64,000 nt of DNA from Amycolatopsis vancoresmycina (GCF_000716785.1 NZ_JNYY01000005.1:248001-312000); one strand, 5' to 3'. Shown: positions 15,594-24,239, numbered from the stretch's first letter. Numbers and translations are program-made. The notes: generated from the letters alone by a model not told the origin.

Positions 15594-16322
15594 GTGCCCG
15601 ACCACGACTACGTCGACCCCTACCTCGCCTCCCTCTACGACGCGCTGAACCCGCGCGAGAGCAGCGGCGACTTCGCCTTCTACCTGCCGATGATCATGGC
15701 CGCGGAGTCGGTGCTGGACGTCGGGTGCGGCACCGGTTCCCTGCTGCACTGGGCGCGCGAATCCGGCCACGAAGGACGGCTCGTGGGGCTCGATCCCGCC
15801 GAGGGCATGCTCATCCAGGCGCGCCGCCGGGACGACATCGAATGGGTGCACGGCGATTTGTCGACCGCTTCCTGGGACGCCGAGTTCAGCTTCGCCGTGA
15901 TGACCGGGCACGCGTTCCAGGTGCTGCTGACCGACGACGAGCTGCGGACGGCGTTCTCGGCGGTCCGGCGGGCGTTGCGGCCCGGCGGCCGGTTCGGCTT
16001 CGAGACGCGCAACCCGGCGGCCCGCGCTTGGGAGCGCTGGACCCCTTCGCACGTCTGGGAAGCCGGCGAGGTCCGCTCGTGGAACGACGCCGGGCCGTAC
16101 GAAAACGGATACGTCAGCTTCAAGACGACGTACGAAAGCCCGACCTGGGACGCGCCGCGATACAGCGAAAGTACGCTGCGTTTCCTCGACGTGCCTTCGC
16201 TCAACAGCTTCATCGAGGAAGCCGGGCTGGTCGTCGACGAGCAGTACGGCTACTGGGACCGCACGCCGGTGACCGACGCGAGCCCGGAGATCGTCACGAT
16301 CGTGCGGCGTCCCCTCACCTGA
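15594..16322 (+). CDS. SAM-dependent methyltransferase
   Basis: A 242-residue class I methyltransferase with motif I ESVLDVGCGTGSLLHWA near residue 38, then LVGLDPAEGMLIQARRR and the post-motif RRALRPGGRFGFETRNP. Small-molecule substrate unknown. It starts at GTG 15594, 31 bp after the thioesterase, and is probably in the same operon. Its stop overlaps the dnaE2 stop from the opposite strand by eight bases. Confidence 0.85.
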   Translation: MPDHDYVDPYLASLYDALNPRESSGDFAFYLPMIMAAESVLDVGCGTGSLLHWARESGHEGRLVGLDPAEGMLIQARRRDDIEWVHGDLSTASWDAEFSFAVMTGHAFQVLLTDDELRTAFSAVRRALRPGGRFGFETRNPAARAWERWTPSHVWEAGEVRSWNDAGPYENGYVSFKTTYESPTWDAPRYSESTLRFLDVPSLNSFIEEAGLVVDEQYGYWDRTPVTDASPEIVTIVRRPLT

Positions 16323-19300
16323 AGTCCCGCGACTTCGCCTTGATCCGCATCGGCAGTGCTTCGACGCGGTCGGCGAGGACGCTGACCACGCCGTCGGCCT
16401 TCTCCACCACCCCGCGGACCAGCAGCGCCGAGCTGGCGCGCGCGACGCGGTGGTAGCGCTGCCACAGGCCGAGCGTGCAGATCACGTTGACCATCCCCGT
16501 TTCGTCCTCGATGTTGAGGAAGGTGACCCCGCCGGCCGTGGCGGGGCGCTGCCGGTGCGTGACCGCGCCGCCGACCAGCACCCGGACGCCGTCGTCGAGG
16601 TCGGCCAGACCGCTCGCCGGGACGACGCCGAGCTCGTCGAGCCGGTCGCGGATGAACTCGGTCGGGTAGCTGCCGGGTGAGACGCCGGTGGCCCAGACGT
16701 CCGCCGCCGCGACGTCGAGGCCGTCCATCCCGGGCAGCACCGGCGCCTCCGCGCCCAGCAGGCCGGGCAGCTTCTCCGGGCGTTCCCCGGCGACCGCGCC
16801 CGCCATCCACAGCGCCTGCCGCCGGTCGCCGCCGAAGCCGGCGAAGGCACCGGCGGTGGCGAGGGCCTCGATCTGCGGCGTGGTCAGCCGCACCCGGCGG
16901 GCGACGTCGGCCATGTCCGCGTACCCGCCGTTCTGCTGCCGCTCGGCCACGATCCGCTTCGCCAGGTCCTCGCCGATCTTGCGCACGGTGCCCAGCCCGG
17001 TGCGCACGTCGTGGAACTCGCCGGTGCCCGCCTCCAGGGTGGCGTGCGGCAGGCTGCGGTTGACGTCCGGGCCGTGCACGGTGACGCCGTGCCGCCGCGC
17101 GTCGGCGACCAGGGACTGCGGCGAGTAGAACCCCATCGGCTGCGCCCGCAGCAAGCCCGCCAGGAACGCGTCCGGGTGGTAGAGCTTGAAGTAGGCACTC
17201 GAAAAGACCAGGTGCGCGAAGCTCAGCGCGTGGCTTTCCGGGAAGCCGAAGTTCGCGAACGCCTTGAGCTTCAGGAAGATCTTCTGCGCGAGTTCGGCTT
17301 CGACACCGTTCGCGGCGGCGCCGTCGAGGAACCGCTGCCGCAGCCGGTCCATCTTCCGGTCCGACCGCTTCGACCCCATCGCGTGCCGCAGCTGGTCGGC
17401 CTCCGCGGCGGTGAAGTTCGCGACGTCCAGCGCGATCTGCATCATCTGTTCCTGGAACAGCGGCACGCCATTGGTCTTGTGCAGCGCCTTCTCCAGCAGC
17501 GGGTGGTCGTAGGTCCACTTCTCGCGGCCCTGCTTGCGGCGGATGTAGGGGTGCACCGAGCCGCCCTGGATCGGGCCGGGCCGGATCAGCGCGACCTCCA
17601 CGGCGAGGTCGTAGAACTCGCGGGGCTGCAGCCGCGGCAGCGTCGCCAGCTGGGCGCGGCTCTCCACCTGGAAGACGCCGATCGCGTCGGCTCGGCAGAG
17701 CATGTCGTAGACCTTGCCGTCGGCCAGGTCGAGCTCGGCGAGGTCGACCTTTTCGCCCTTGTGCTCCTCGACCAGGTCGATCATGTAGTGCAGCGCGGAC
17801 AGCATGCCGAGGCCGAGCAGGTCGAACTTGACCAGCCCGGCGGCGGCGCAGTCCTCCTTCTCCCACTGGATCACGCTGCGGTCGGCCATCCGCGCCCATT
17901 CGACCGGCACGACCTGGCTGACCGGCTCCGCGCACATGACCATCCCGCCGGAGTGGATGCCGAGGTGCCGCGGGAAGTCCTCGAGTGCGAAGGCGAGCTG
18001 CACGACGTCGTCCGGGATGTCGTGGTCGTGGTCCTTTTCGGTGCTGTGCAGCGGGCCCCAGCGGTCGATCTGCTTGCTCCAGGCGTCCTGCTGGCCCGGC
18101 GAGTAGCCGAGGGCACGGGCGGCGTCGCGGACGGCGGAGCGGGCGCGGTAGGTGATCACGTTCGCGACCTGCGCGGTTCTCAAGCGGCCGTGCTTGCCGA
18201 AGACGTACTGGATGGCCTCTTCGCGGCGATCGGACTCGATGTCGAGGTCGATGTCGGGGTAGCCGTCGCGGTCCGGGGCGAGGAAGCGTTCGAAGAGCAG
18301 TTCGTAGGCGACGGAGTCGACCTTCGTGATGCCGAGCGCGTAGCAGACGGCGGAGTTCGCGGCCGAACCGCGGCCCTGGCAGAGGATGTCGTGCTCGCGG
18401 CAGAACCGGACGATGTCCCACACGATCAGGAAGTAGCCGGGGAAGCCGAGTTCTTCGATGATGGCGAGCTCGTGCTCGATCTGGGCGTTGGCTTTCTCTT
18501 CGTGCGCCTTGCCCTTGAAGCGTTCCTTCGCGCCTTCCTTCGTCAGGTGACGCAGGTAGGTCTTCTCGGTGTAGCCGTCGGGGACGTCGAAGGGCGGCAG
18601 CTCGGGGGCGATCAGCTTCAGCGGGAACGCGCATTCCATGCCGAGCAGGGCGCTGCGGCGGACGGCACCGGGGTACCGCCGGAACAGGACGTCCATTTCG
18701 GCACCGCTGCGCAGGAACGCCGTCCCGGCGGCGGGCAGCCACCCTTCGAGTTCGTCGATCCCCCGCCGAGCCCGGATGGCGGCGAGGGCATCGGCCAGCG
18801 GCGCGCGTTCGGGCCGGGCGTAGTGCGCGGCGGTGGTGGCGACGGTCGGGAGTCCCAGGTCGCCGGCGAGCTGCGTGAGGAGGTCGTTGTGGGTGCTGTC
18901 CAGCGGCTGGCGGTGGTCGGTGAGCTCGACGTAGACGTTGTCCCGCCCGAAGCGGTCCACGAGTTCGCCGAGTTTCTCGGCGGCGGCCGCCGGGCCGTGC
19001 GTGACGAGCGCCGAGCGCACCGCGCCTTTGCGGCACCCCGTCAGCACCACGCACTGCCCGGCGACCTCCTCGGCGACCGCACCGAGGTCGTAGATCGGCC
19101 GTCCCTTTTCGGCGTGGTGGTGGATCTGGCCGGCGGTGACGGCCCGGCAGAGGGCCCGGTAGCCCTGGTCGCCGCGGGCGAGCAGGAGGAGGTGCTCGCC
19201 TTCGGGGTCGGGAACGCCGTTCTGCGGGTTTCGAAGCCCGAAGCTGAGTTCGGTCCCGAAGACGGTGTTGACCCCGAGTTCCCGCGCAGCCTCGGCGAAC

Positions 19301-19620
19301 CGCACAACGCCGTACATACCGTCGTGATCGGTGAGCGCAATGGCGTCCAGCTGGAGGCGCGCGGCCTCTTCGACGAGCTCTTCGGGATGGCTGGCACCGT
19401 CGAGGAAGCTGAAGTTGGAGTGGCAGTGAAGTTCGGCGTAGGGGACGCGGACGGCCTCGCCACCGTCATCGGTGCCGCGCGCGGGGAGGTCACCGGGGCG
19501 GCGGTAGTTCTCGCGGTGACGGCCCCAGGCGGGACTGTCACCGTGATCGCCGGGCGGGACGCCGCCAGCGAGGGTGCGGGCGAGGTCCTTCCAGCGGACG
19601 GGCGGGTTGTTCCAGCCCAT
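16315..19620 (-). CDS. dnaE2: error-prone DNA polymerase III alpha subunit (mutasome polymerase)
   Basis: A 1101-residue C-family polymerase, the DnaE2 length (shorter than DnaE1). It begins MGWNNPPVRWKDLARTL and has a PHP domain (YAELHCHSNFSFLDGAS, then LDAIALTDHDGMYGV), the catalytic acidic motif DGYPDIDLDIESDRREEA, a finger segment RGSAANSAVCYALGITKVD and an OB-like C-terminus ending RIKAKSRDFR. In mycobacteria DnaE2 performs translesion synthesis with ImuA' and ImuB. Its ATG directly abuts the stop of the upstream repeat protein (TGAATG), so it is translationally coupled. Expression is probably driven from the LexA-box promoter before imuA', although the tandem array may contain another. 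Confidence 0.95.
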   Translation of the reverse strand: MGWNNPPVRWKDLARTLAGGVPPGDHGDSPAWGRHRENYRRPGDLPARGTDDGGEAVRVPYAELHCHSNFSFLDGASHPEELVEEAARLQLDAIALTDHDGMYGVVRFAEAARELGVNTVFGTELSFGLRNPQNGVPDPEGEHLLLLARGDQGYRALCRAVTAGQIHHHAEKGRPIYDLGAVAEEVAGQCVVLTGCRKGAVRSALVTHGPAAAAEKLGELVDRFGRDNVYVELTDHRQPLDSTHNDLLTQLAGDLGLPTVATTAAHYARPERAPLADALAAIRARRGIDELEGWLPAAGTAFLRSGAEMDVLFRRYPGAVRRSALLGMECAFPLKLIAPELPPFDVPDGYTEKTYLRHLTKEGAKERFKGKAHEEKANAQIEHELAIIEELGFPGYFLIVWDIVRFCREHDILCQGRGSAANSAVCYALGITKVDSVAYELLFERFLAPDRDGYPDIDLDIESDRREEAIQYVFGKHGRLRTAQVANVITYRARSAVRDAARALGYSPGQQDAWSKQIDRWGPLHSTEKDHDHDIPDDVVQLAFALEDFPRHLGIHSGGMVMCAEPVSQVVPVEWARMADRSVIQWEKEDCAAAGLVKFDLLGLGMLSALHYMIDLVEEHKGEKVDLAELDLADGKVYDMLCRADAIGVFQVESRAQLATLPRLQPREFYDLAVEVALIRPGPIQGGSVHPYIRRKQGREKWTYDHPLLEKALHKTNGVPLFQEQMMQIALDVANFTAAEADQLRHAMGSKRSDRKMDRLRQRFLDGAAANGVEAELAQKIFLKLKAFANFGFPESHALSFAHLVFSSAYFKLYHPDAFLAGLLRAQPMGFYSPQSLVADARRHGVTVHGPDVNRSLPHATLEAGTGEFHDVRTGLGTVRKIGEDLAKRIVAERQQNGGYADMADVARRVRLTTPQIEALATAGAFAGFGGDRRQALWMAGAVAGERPEKLPGLLGAEAPVLPGMDGLDVAAADVWATGVSPGSYPTEFIRDRLDELGVVPASGLADLDDGVRVLVGGAVTHRQRPATAGGVTFLNIEDETGMVNVICTLGLWQRYHRVARASSALLVRGVVEKADGVVSVLADRVEALPMRIKAKSRDFR

Positions 19621-20298
19621 TCAGTGGCCCCTGGGCTCTTCGGGGAGATGTTGCTCGGCTTCGCGGCGTCGGCGGTGCCAGTTGGTGGGGTGGTTCCAGC
19701 GGGACCGAGCTTCGCCATCGCTCATGCGGCTCGCTTCCGGCGCCGGGGTGCGGCGGTCGGTGCCGGCCGCGCTCCGACGCGCCTCGACACCGCTCATGCG
19801 GCAGCCGTTTTCGCGGGACGGGCGCGGGACCGGCAGCGTGATCACCGGGCAGACCCAGTCGTCGTCGCCGGGTGCTTCCGGCAGGTAGCCACGGACCGTC
19901 CAGCTTTCGCTCGGGTTCGGCTCGTCGGCCAGGGGCGCTGGGGTTTCGGCTGCCGGGAGCCGGTTCTGGGCCGCCCGCGCGCCGGGCTCGGGGGTTTCGG
20001 CCGACGGAAGCGGGTCGTGCGCCGCCCGCGCGCCGGGCTCCGGAACTTCAGCCGCCGGGAGCCGGTCGTGCGTTGCCCGCGCGCCGGACTCGGGCGTTTC
20101 GGCCGACGGAAGCCGGTCGTGGGCCGCCCGCGCGCCGGGCTCCGGAACTTCGGCCGCCGGGAGCCGGTCGTGGGCCGACCGCGCGCCGGGTTCCGGGACC
20201 TCCCGCAGCCAGTCGCGTTGTTCCGCTGCTCGGCGTGGGGTTGGTTCCGGCTCGGCGCGCAGCCAGTTTCGCAGCCTTTGTGCGTAGTCCTCGTCCAT
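19621..20298 (-). CDS. repeat-containing protein of unknown function in the mutasome operon
   Basis: A 225-residue protein not recognised. Residues 1-32 (DEDYAQRLRNWLRAEPEP) are charged. Residues 33-117 are five near-perfect 17-residue repeats of the type EVPEPGARAAHDRLPAA. A conserved-looking core SWTVRGYLPEAPGDDDWVCP follows, and the C-terminus is basic with NHPTNWHRRRREAEQHL. It contains no membrane segment or enzymatic motif. The ATG lies 2 bp after the imuB stop and the TGA abuts the dnaE2 ATG, so it is translated within the imuB-dnaE2 unit. That position suggests a mutasome accessory role, which is inference only. Confidence 0.75.
   Translation of the reverse strand: MDEDYAQRLRNWLRAEPEPTPRRAAEQRDWLREVPEPGARSAHDRLPAAEVPEPGARAAHDRLPSAETPESGARATHDRLPAAEVPEPGARAAHDPLPSAETPEPGARAAQNRLPAAETPAPLADEPNPSESWTVRGYLPEAPGDDDWVCPVITLPVPRPSRENGCRMSGVEARRSAAGTDRRTPAPEASRMSDGEARSRWNHPTNWHRRRREAEQHLPEEPRGH
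19948..20202 (-). repeat. five tandem 51-bp repeats inside the mutasome-operon protein
   Basis: Five in-frame copies of a 17-codon unit reading E(V/T)PE(P/S)GAR(A/S)(A/T)(H/Q)(D/N)(R/P)LP(A/S)A. Copies alternate between AAEV and SAET junctions, suggesting duplication of a two-unit block. The high identity implies recent expansion or contraction. Confidence 0.85.
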
Positions 20299-20300
20299 GC

Positions 20301-21863
20301 TCAGTCGTACACTCCCTCGACCGTCCACAGTGGATTTTCCGTGCCCGCGCAGTGCACCAGCACCGCCTCGGGTGGCTCATCTTCCTCGCCGGCCAGCACC
20401 AGCTGCAGCCGCGCGCGTGGCGGGCCCGGGCGCCGCCGGTCGCCCGCCAGGGGCCAGGGGCCCGCCCAGCCCACCACCTCGCGGCCCGCGGCGCCCGCGA
20501 TGCTGAGCCGCCGCGGGGGCGATGTCACCTGGTCGCGGGCCGTGATGCCGACGGCCCGGCCGCCGTCGTCGAAGACCTGCGCCGGCACCGGCCGGTCGAG
20601 GACGGTCGCCGGGGACGGGGACGGCAGCCGTCCCGGCCACTTCGCGTCCGGCGGCGTCGTCCGCTCGCGCGGGTCGCCCCACGGCACCAGCCGGACCCGG
20701 CCCGCGGGATCGCGGCCGCCGTCCAGCACCGGTGTCACCACGCCTTCGGGGCCGAGCAGGCCCTGGACCCGCACGAACGCCCGGGCGGCGCGCTCGTCGG
20801 CCTCGTCGGAACCGCCGTTGCGCCACAGGTCGAGCTGCAGCGAACGCCCTTCGACGAGCTCCTCCGGCTCCAGCCGCAGCCGCACGACCCCGGACGTGGG
20901 ACGTTGCCCCGGCCCGGCGCGCAACCAGCCTTCGAACTGCCAGCGCACACGATCGGCGACGCCGGACGGTGTCAGCGGTTCGGCGCACCGCCACGTGCGG
21001 CCGAGGTGTTCGCCGTCCTCGGTGACGGCGTGGATGCCGAGCCGGGTGCAGGCGAGACCGTGCCCGGCGAGGCCGGCGCAGAACCGCGCCGCGAGGCCCT
21101 TGGCGAGGAACGCGGCGACGTCGACCCGCTCGACGACCGGGTCGAACTCCTCGGTCAGCGTCAGTTCCGGCGGCGGCCGTCGACGCAGCGGCGGCCGTTC
21201 GGAGCGTCCGCGCGCCAGCCGGTGCGCGAGGACGCCGACGGTCCCGAAGCGGTTGACGACATCGCGTTCCGGCAAGGCGGCAAAGGCGCCGAGCGTCTTC
21301 AACCCGAGGCGTCGCAACAGGTCGACGAGGTCTGCCCGCTCGGCACCGGGTTGGTCGAGTTCGGTGACGGGCAGCGGCGCGAGGAATTCGGCAACGCACC
21401 CGGGTTCGACCAAGGCGCCGACCCGAGCGGCGAGCGTCGCGGCGAAGAGCCCCTCGGCCACGCCGACCTGACACTCGACCCCGGCGGCGGCCGACACCTC
21501 GTCGAGGAGCCGTTCGACGAGCGCGTGTTCCCCATCGAAGTACCCGGCAGCCCCGGCCACGGGCACGGCAACCAGCCCCGGCCGAACGACCTCGACCCCG
21601 ACGACGAGCCCTTCGACCGCCCGCGCGACGGCCTCGAAGAGCCGAGCATCCCGCCCGTCGTCCGCGGCGAAGACGGCCAGCTCAGGACAGTTCGACTGCG
21701 CTTCCCGCCGCCGCATCCCCCGCCGGACACCGCCTCGCCGAGCGGCGGCGTTGCAGGCAACGACCCGGTTGGCAGCGAAGACGGCAACGGGCCGGCTGAC
21801 GGCAACACCGCCGACGGCCGCCGCGGAGACGGCTGGCCAGTCCGGACACCACAGGACAAGCAT
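20301..21863 (-). CDS. imuB: ImuB, inactive Y-family polymerase-like mutasome scaffold
   Basis: About 520 residues. It begins MLVLWCPDWPAVSAAAV, matching actinobacterial ImuB, and carries a Y-family-like body, but the acidic catalytic motifs are absent: PVAGAAGYFDGE stands where the active Ser-x-Asp-Glu motif is expected. Residues 343-347 are QLDLW, a beta-clamp-binding motif in the position expected for ImuB. ImuB binds the clamp and bridges ImuA' and DnaE2. ATG 21863 is chosen; GTG 21908 would add 15 residues. The frame stays open through the upstream repeats to 22172, but that extension is not polymerase-like. Confidence 0.9.
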   Translation of the reverse strand: MLVLWCPDWPAVSAAAVGGVAVSRPVAVFAANRVVACNAAARRGGVRRGMRRREAQSNCPELAVFAADDGRDARLFEAVARAVEGLVVGVEVVRPGLVAVPVAGAAGYFDGEHALVERLLDEVSAAAGVECQVGVAEGLFAATLAARVGALVEPGCVAEFLAPLPVTELDQPGAERADLVDLLRRLGLKTLGAFAALPERDVVNRFGTVGVLAHRLARGRSERPPLRRRPPPELTLTEEFDPVVERVDVAAFLAKGLAARFCAGLAGHGLACTRLGIHAVTEDGEHLGRTWRCAEPLTPSGVADRVRWQFEGWLRAGPGQRPTSGVVRLRLEPEELVEGRSLQLDLWRNGGSDEADERAARAFVRVQGLLGPEGVVTPVLDGGRDPAGRVRLVPWGDPRERTTPPDAKWPGRLPSPSPATVLDRPVPAQVFDDGGRAVGITARDQVTSPPRRLSIAGAAGREVVGWAGPWPLAGDRRRPGPPRARLQLVLAGEEDEPPEAVLVHCAGTENPLWTVEGVYD

Positions 21864-21948
21864 CCGGGTGGGGGTGTCGGGCGCACCGCGCTGAGCTGGG
21901 ACGGTCACGCGACCTCCCGCGGCAGGGGTTGAAACGGTCGCCTCGCGT

Positions 21949-22226
21949 ACCGGAAGGGTCGGCTTGTGTACCCGGCCGGACGACTCGCGTACCTGGAGGG
22001 TCGGCTTGCGTATCGGGACGGACGACACGCGTACCCAGACGGACGACTCGCGTATCCGGACGGACGACACGCGCGCCCAGACGGACGGCTCACGTGACTG
22101 GACGGGCCACACACGTGACTGGAGGGGCATCTCGCGTGACTGGACGGGCCACACACGTGACTGGAGGGGCATCTCATCGCGCGTGGGTGGAGGGGTGGCT
22201 CGCGTGGGTGGAGGGGTGGCTTGTTT
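21949..22226. repeat. 13-unit 21-bp tandem repeat array between imuA' and imuB
   Basis: Thirteen units of exactly 21 bp, except unit 11, which is 26 bp. On the plus strand the units have the form ACCCAGACGGACGACTCGCG plus T, or GACTGGAGGGGCATCTCGCG plus T. Units 8 and 10 are identical (starts 22096 and 22138); units 9 and 11 share their first 17 bases. Because 21 is divisible by three, several frames stay open across it. It fills most of the 387 bp between the imuA' stop and the imuB ATG. I see no CRISPR-like spacers. Confidence 0.9.
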
Positions 22227-22250
22227 GGTGCTGGGGGTGGGTTGGGGGTG

Positions 22251-22946
22251 TCATGCGGTGGCCTCGCGGAGCGAGGGGGTGGGGACCAGGCTGGTCAGTT
22301 CGCCGTCGAGGGAGGGCATGGCGAGCTCGGCCGTGAGGGGGCGGGCCGCCGCGCCGCGGCCGTGGGCGCGGACCAGCACCCGGCGTGACCGCAGGTGTCC
22401 GTAGCCCTCCGCCGTGCCCGACCACGGCTCGCGGCGGCACGACAGCTCCACGTCCGCGCCCGGCCAAGCCCCCACCGACAGCAGGACCGCGCCTCGATGG
22501 CGGGCGCGGGCCGACAGCCGCCGCGCCACCGATGGCTGCAGCGTGTCCGCTTGGACCGCCACCAGGTCCACCCCGTCCAGCAACGCCACCACCACCGCCG
22601 GGAGCTCCGCCCCCGGCCGCGGGACCAGCGCCACCCGGGCGAGGTCCACGCCGTACTCGGCCGCCGCCGCCAGCCCCAGCGACGGCAGACCGACCACGGC
22701 CGCCCACGAACCCGAATCCGTGGGCGAGGCGAGCAGCGCGAGCAGCAGCGACGTCCCCCCGTGGACCGCCACCGTGCTCCCGCGCCGGAGCCCCGCGCCG
22801 GGCAGCAGCCCGGCCAGCGCCGGGACGACCGGGAGCACCCTTCCCGTCGCCCTGGCCCGCTCGGCCTGGGCCGCCACACGGCTCGCCGTGCTGACCCCGG
22901 GCAGGGCCGCCAGCCGGGCCACCGGCGGCTCCACCACAGCGGTCAC
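22251..22946 (-). CDS. imuA': ImuA', RecA-like mutasome accessory protein
   Basis: About 231 residues. It is RecA/SulA-like without a full Walker A: VLPVVPALAGLLPGAGLRRG followed by STVAVHGGTSLLLALLA, where active RecA has a P-loop. The middle reads WAAVVGLPSLGLAAAAEYGV and later LDGVDLVAVQADTLQPSVAR. In mycobacteria ImuA' interacts with ImuB and, through it, DnaE2 and the clamp. GTG 22946 is preferred because GGGGAGG lies seven bases upstream; GTG 22955 is an alternative. Starts further upstream (ATG 23045) would lie against the LexA box. Confidence 0.85.
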   Translation of the reverse strand: MTAVVEPPVARLAALPGVSTASRVAAQAERARATGRVLPVVPALAGLLPGAGLRRGSTVAVHGGTSLLLALLASPTDSGSWAAVVGLPSLGLAAAAEYGVDLARVALVPRPGAELPAVVVALLDGVDLVAVQADTLQPSVARRLSARARHRGAVLLSVGAWPGADVELSCRREPWSGTAEGYGHLRSRRVLVRAHGRGAAARPLTAELAMPSLDGELTSLVPTPSLREATA

Positions 22947-23046
22947 CGCACGCACCTCCCCACCACGGACTAAGCCGGCGGCCGGGCCTCTCCCAAAACA
23001 CGACCGACGACTCTGGTTCGCCGCGGGGAAGGCGGCGGTGTTCATG

Positions 23047-23062
23047 TCGAACACGTGTTCGA
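23047..23062. promoter_or_regulatory. LexA/SOS box upstream of imuA'
   Basis: A perfect 16-bp palindrome TCGAACACGTGTTCGA, matching the actinobacterial LexA consensus TCGAAC-N4-GTTCGA. It lies about 100 bp upstream of the chosen imuA' start and reads on the minus-strand side of the cassette. It predicts DNA-damage induction of imuA'-imuB-dnaE2. Confidence 0.92.
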
Positions 23063-23100
23063 CATGAACCAGTCAACCGCGATCCGCCCGAGGTGTCAAG

Positions 23101-23652
23101 TCACCCACTAGTGGGGTACGCGGCCTGGAAAGCCAGGCGTTCGTCGGCGCCGGAAGCGAGCCGCTCGAGCTCGTCGTCGAGGGCCAGGAACGTCTCCCAA
23201 ACCGGCCCGCCGAGCCCCTCGGCGACCCGTTGTTCCAGGTCCGGCAGCCGCTTCCCCTTCCAGACCTTGTCCGCCAGGGTGACGAGCAGGTCGTCCAAGG
23301 TGACGTCGGCGGACTCCCAGGAACCGTGCGTACGCGCGAAGCGCGCCAGGCCCTCCTCGACCCCTTGCGCGAGCAGCAGCCGGTACCCCGCCTCCTCGTG
23401 CAACGACCCCGGCCCGGACAGCTCGGCGGGGTGCCGGACCTTCCCGATGTCGTGCGTGGCCGCACCGAACAGCACCGCCGGGACGTCCACCCGCGGTCCC
23501 ACCCAGCCGGTCAGGGTGACGGCGACGTCGTGCACCACCCGCAGGTGCGCGCCCAGCCGCGGCGGCGCGCCCAGCGTTTCCAGCAACGCACGGGCGCGCG
23601 GCGGCAGCGGGGCGAATCCGGGGGCGTCGAGCGCGCGGCTGAGCAAGGTCAC
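23101..23652 (-). CDS. HD-domain phosphohydrolase-like protein
   Basis: About 183 residues. The HD signature is readable: an upstream histidine in HLRVVHDVAVTL, the HD pair in FGAATHDIGKVRHPAELSG, a downstream histidine in GSLHEEAGYRLLL and an aspartate in LLVTLADKVWKGKRLPD. It is therefore a metal-dependent phosphohydrolase of unknown substrate, probably cytosolic. GTG 23652 is chosen (VTLLSRALDAPGF); the frame remains open upstream through the divergent GNAT gene, so longer starts are rejected. Its 3' end holds a 12-bp palindrome, CCCACTAGTGGG, at 23104-23115. Confidence 0.8.
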   Translation of the reverse strand: MTLLSRALDAPGFAPLPPRARALLETLGAPPRLGAHLRVVHDVAVTLTGWVGPRVDVPAVLFGAATHDIGKVRHPAELSGPGSLHEEAGYRLLLAQGVEEGLARFARTHGSWESADVTLDDLLVTLADKVWKGKRLPDLEQRVAEGLGGPVWETFLALDDELERLASGADERLAFQAAYPTSG

Positions 23653-23706
23653 CCCCGCCACCGTAATGAAGTTGCCCCGGCCCGCGCCGGTCACTAGACA
23701 GGCGGC

Positions 23707-24195
23707 GTGGAGCTCACCGACGCCGGCCCCGAAGACGCCCCGGAACTGCTGGTCCTGCAACGCTGCTGCTGGGTCCAGGAGGCCCTCCTCAACGACACCC
23801 TCGACATCCCCGCGCTGCACGAATCCCTCGAAGACGTGCGCGACTGGACGAAGACGTGGTCGGTGTGGCTGCTGCGGGCCGGCCACCGGCTGATCGGGGC
23901 CGTGCGCGCCCGCCTCGACGGGGACTGCTGGGAGGTCGGCAGGCTGATGGTCGCGCCGGACTTCGCCGGCCGCGGGCTGGGACGGCAGCTGCTCGCCCAC
24001 GCCGAAGCGCAGGCACCCGCCGGGGCCCGCCGGTTCGCGCTGTTCACCGGGGCGCGCAGCACTCGCAACATCACGATGTACCAGCGGGCCGGCTACCGGC
24101 TCACCGAGCCGCCCGCGGCCGGTGGCCACATCCGGGGCGCGGTGTACCTGGAGAAAGACGTCACGCTGCGCGAAAAATCCGGTCCGGCCGCCTGA
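23707..24195 (+). CDS. GNAT family N-acetyltransferase
   Basis: A 162-residue GNAT protein. The acetyl-CoA-binding motif A reads VGRLMVAPDFAGRGLGRQLL with the R/Q-x-x-G-x-G/A loop. Motif B follows with RSTRNITMYQRAGYRLTE. The acceptor substrate is unknown. The start is GTG 23707. It diverges from the HD-domain gene with 54 bp between them. Confidence 0.88.
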   Translation: MELTDAGPEDAPELLVLQRCCWVQEALLNDTLDIPALHESLEDVRDWTKTWSVWLLRAGHRLIGAVRARLDGDCWEVGRLMVAPDFAGRGLGRQLLAHAEAQAPAGARRFALFTGARSTRNITMYQRAGYRLTEPPAAGGHIRGAVYLEKDVTLREKSGPAA

Positions 24196-24239
24196 CGCTG
24201 CGGCGTCGGCTAGATTGCCCCGTGGACTTGGGGGTGACG

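Noticed and set aside
16250..19054. 934-codon minus-strand frame overlapping dnaE2
   Set aside because: Arg/Pro/Gly-rich shadow in another frame of dnaE2; no family match.
17011..21471. very long plus-strand open frame (1486 codons) opposite dnaE2 and imuB
   Set aside because: Antisense shadow of high-GC coding sequence; its composition is unlike a protein, while the minus strand encodes recognisable DnaE2, the repeat protein and ImuB.
21909..22172. N-terminal extension of ImuB through the 21-bp repeats
   Set aside because: The frame is open, but this follows from the repeat period being divisible by three. ImuB homology begins at MLVLWCPDWP (21863). Kept as a question in findings, not as a called start.
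21949..22226. CRISPR array
   Set aside because: The repeats are directly adjacent without unique spacers, and no cas genes are present.
22947..23054. ImuA' starts at ATG 23045 or GTG 23054
   Set aside because: They would lie directly on or against the LexA box with no room for a ribosome binding site; GTG 22946 has a good one.
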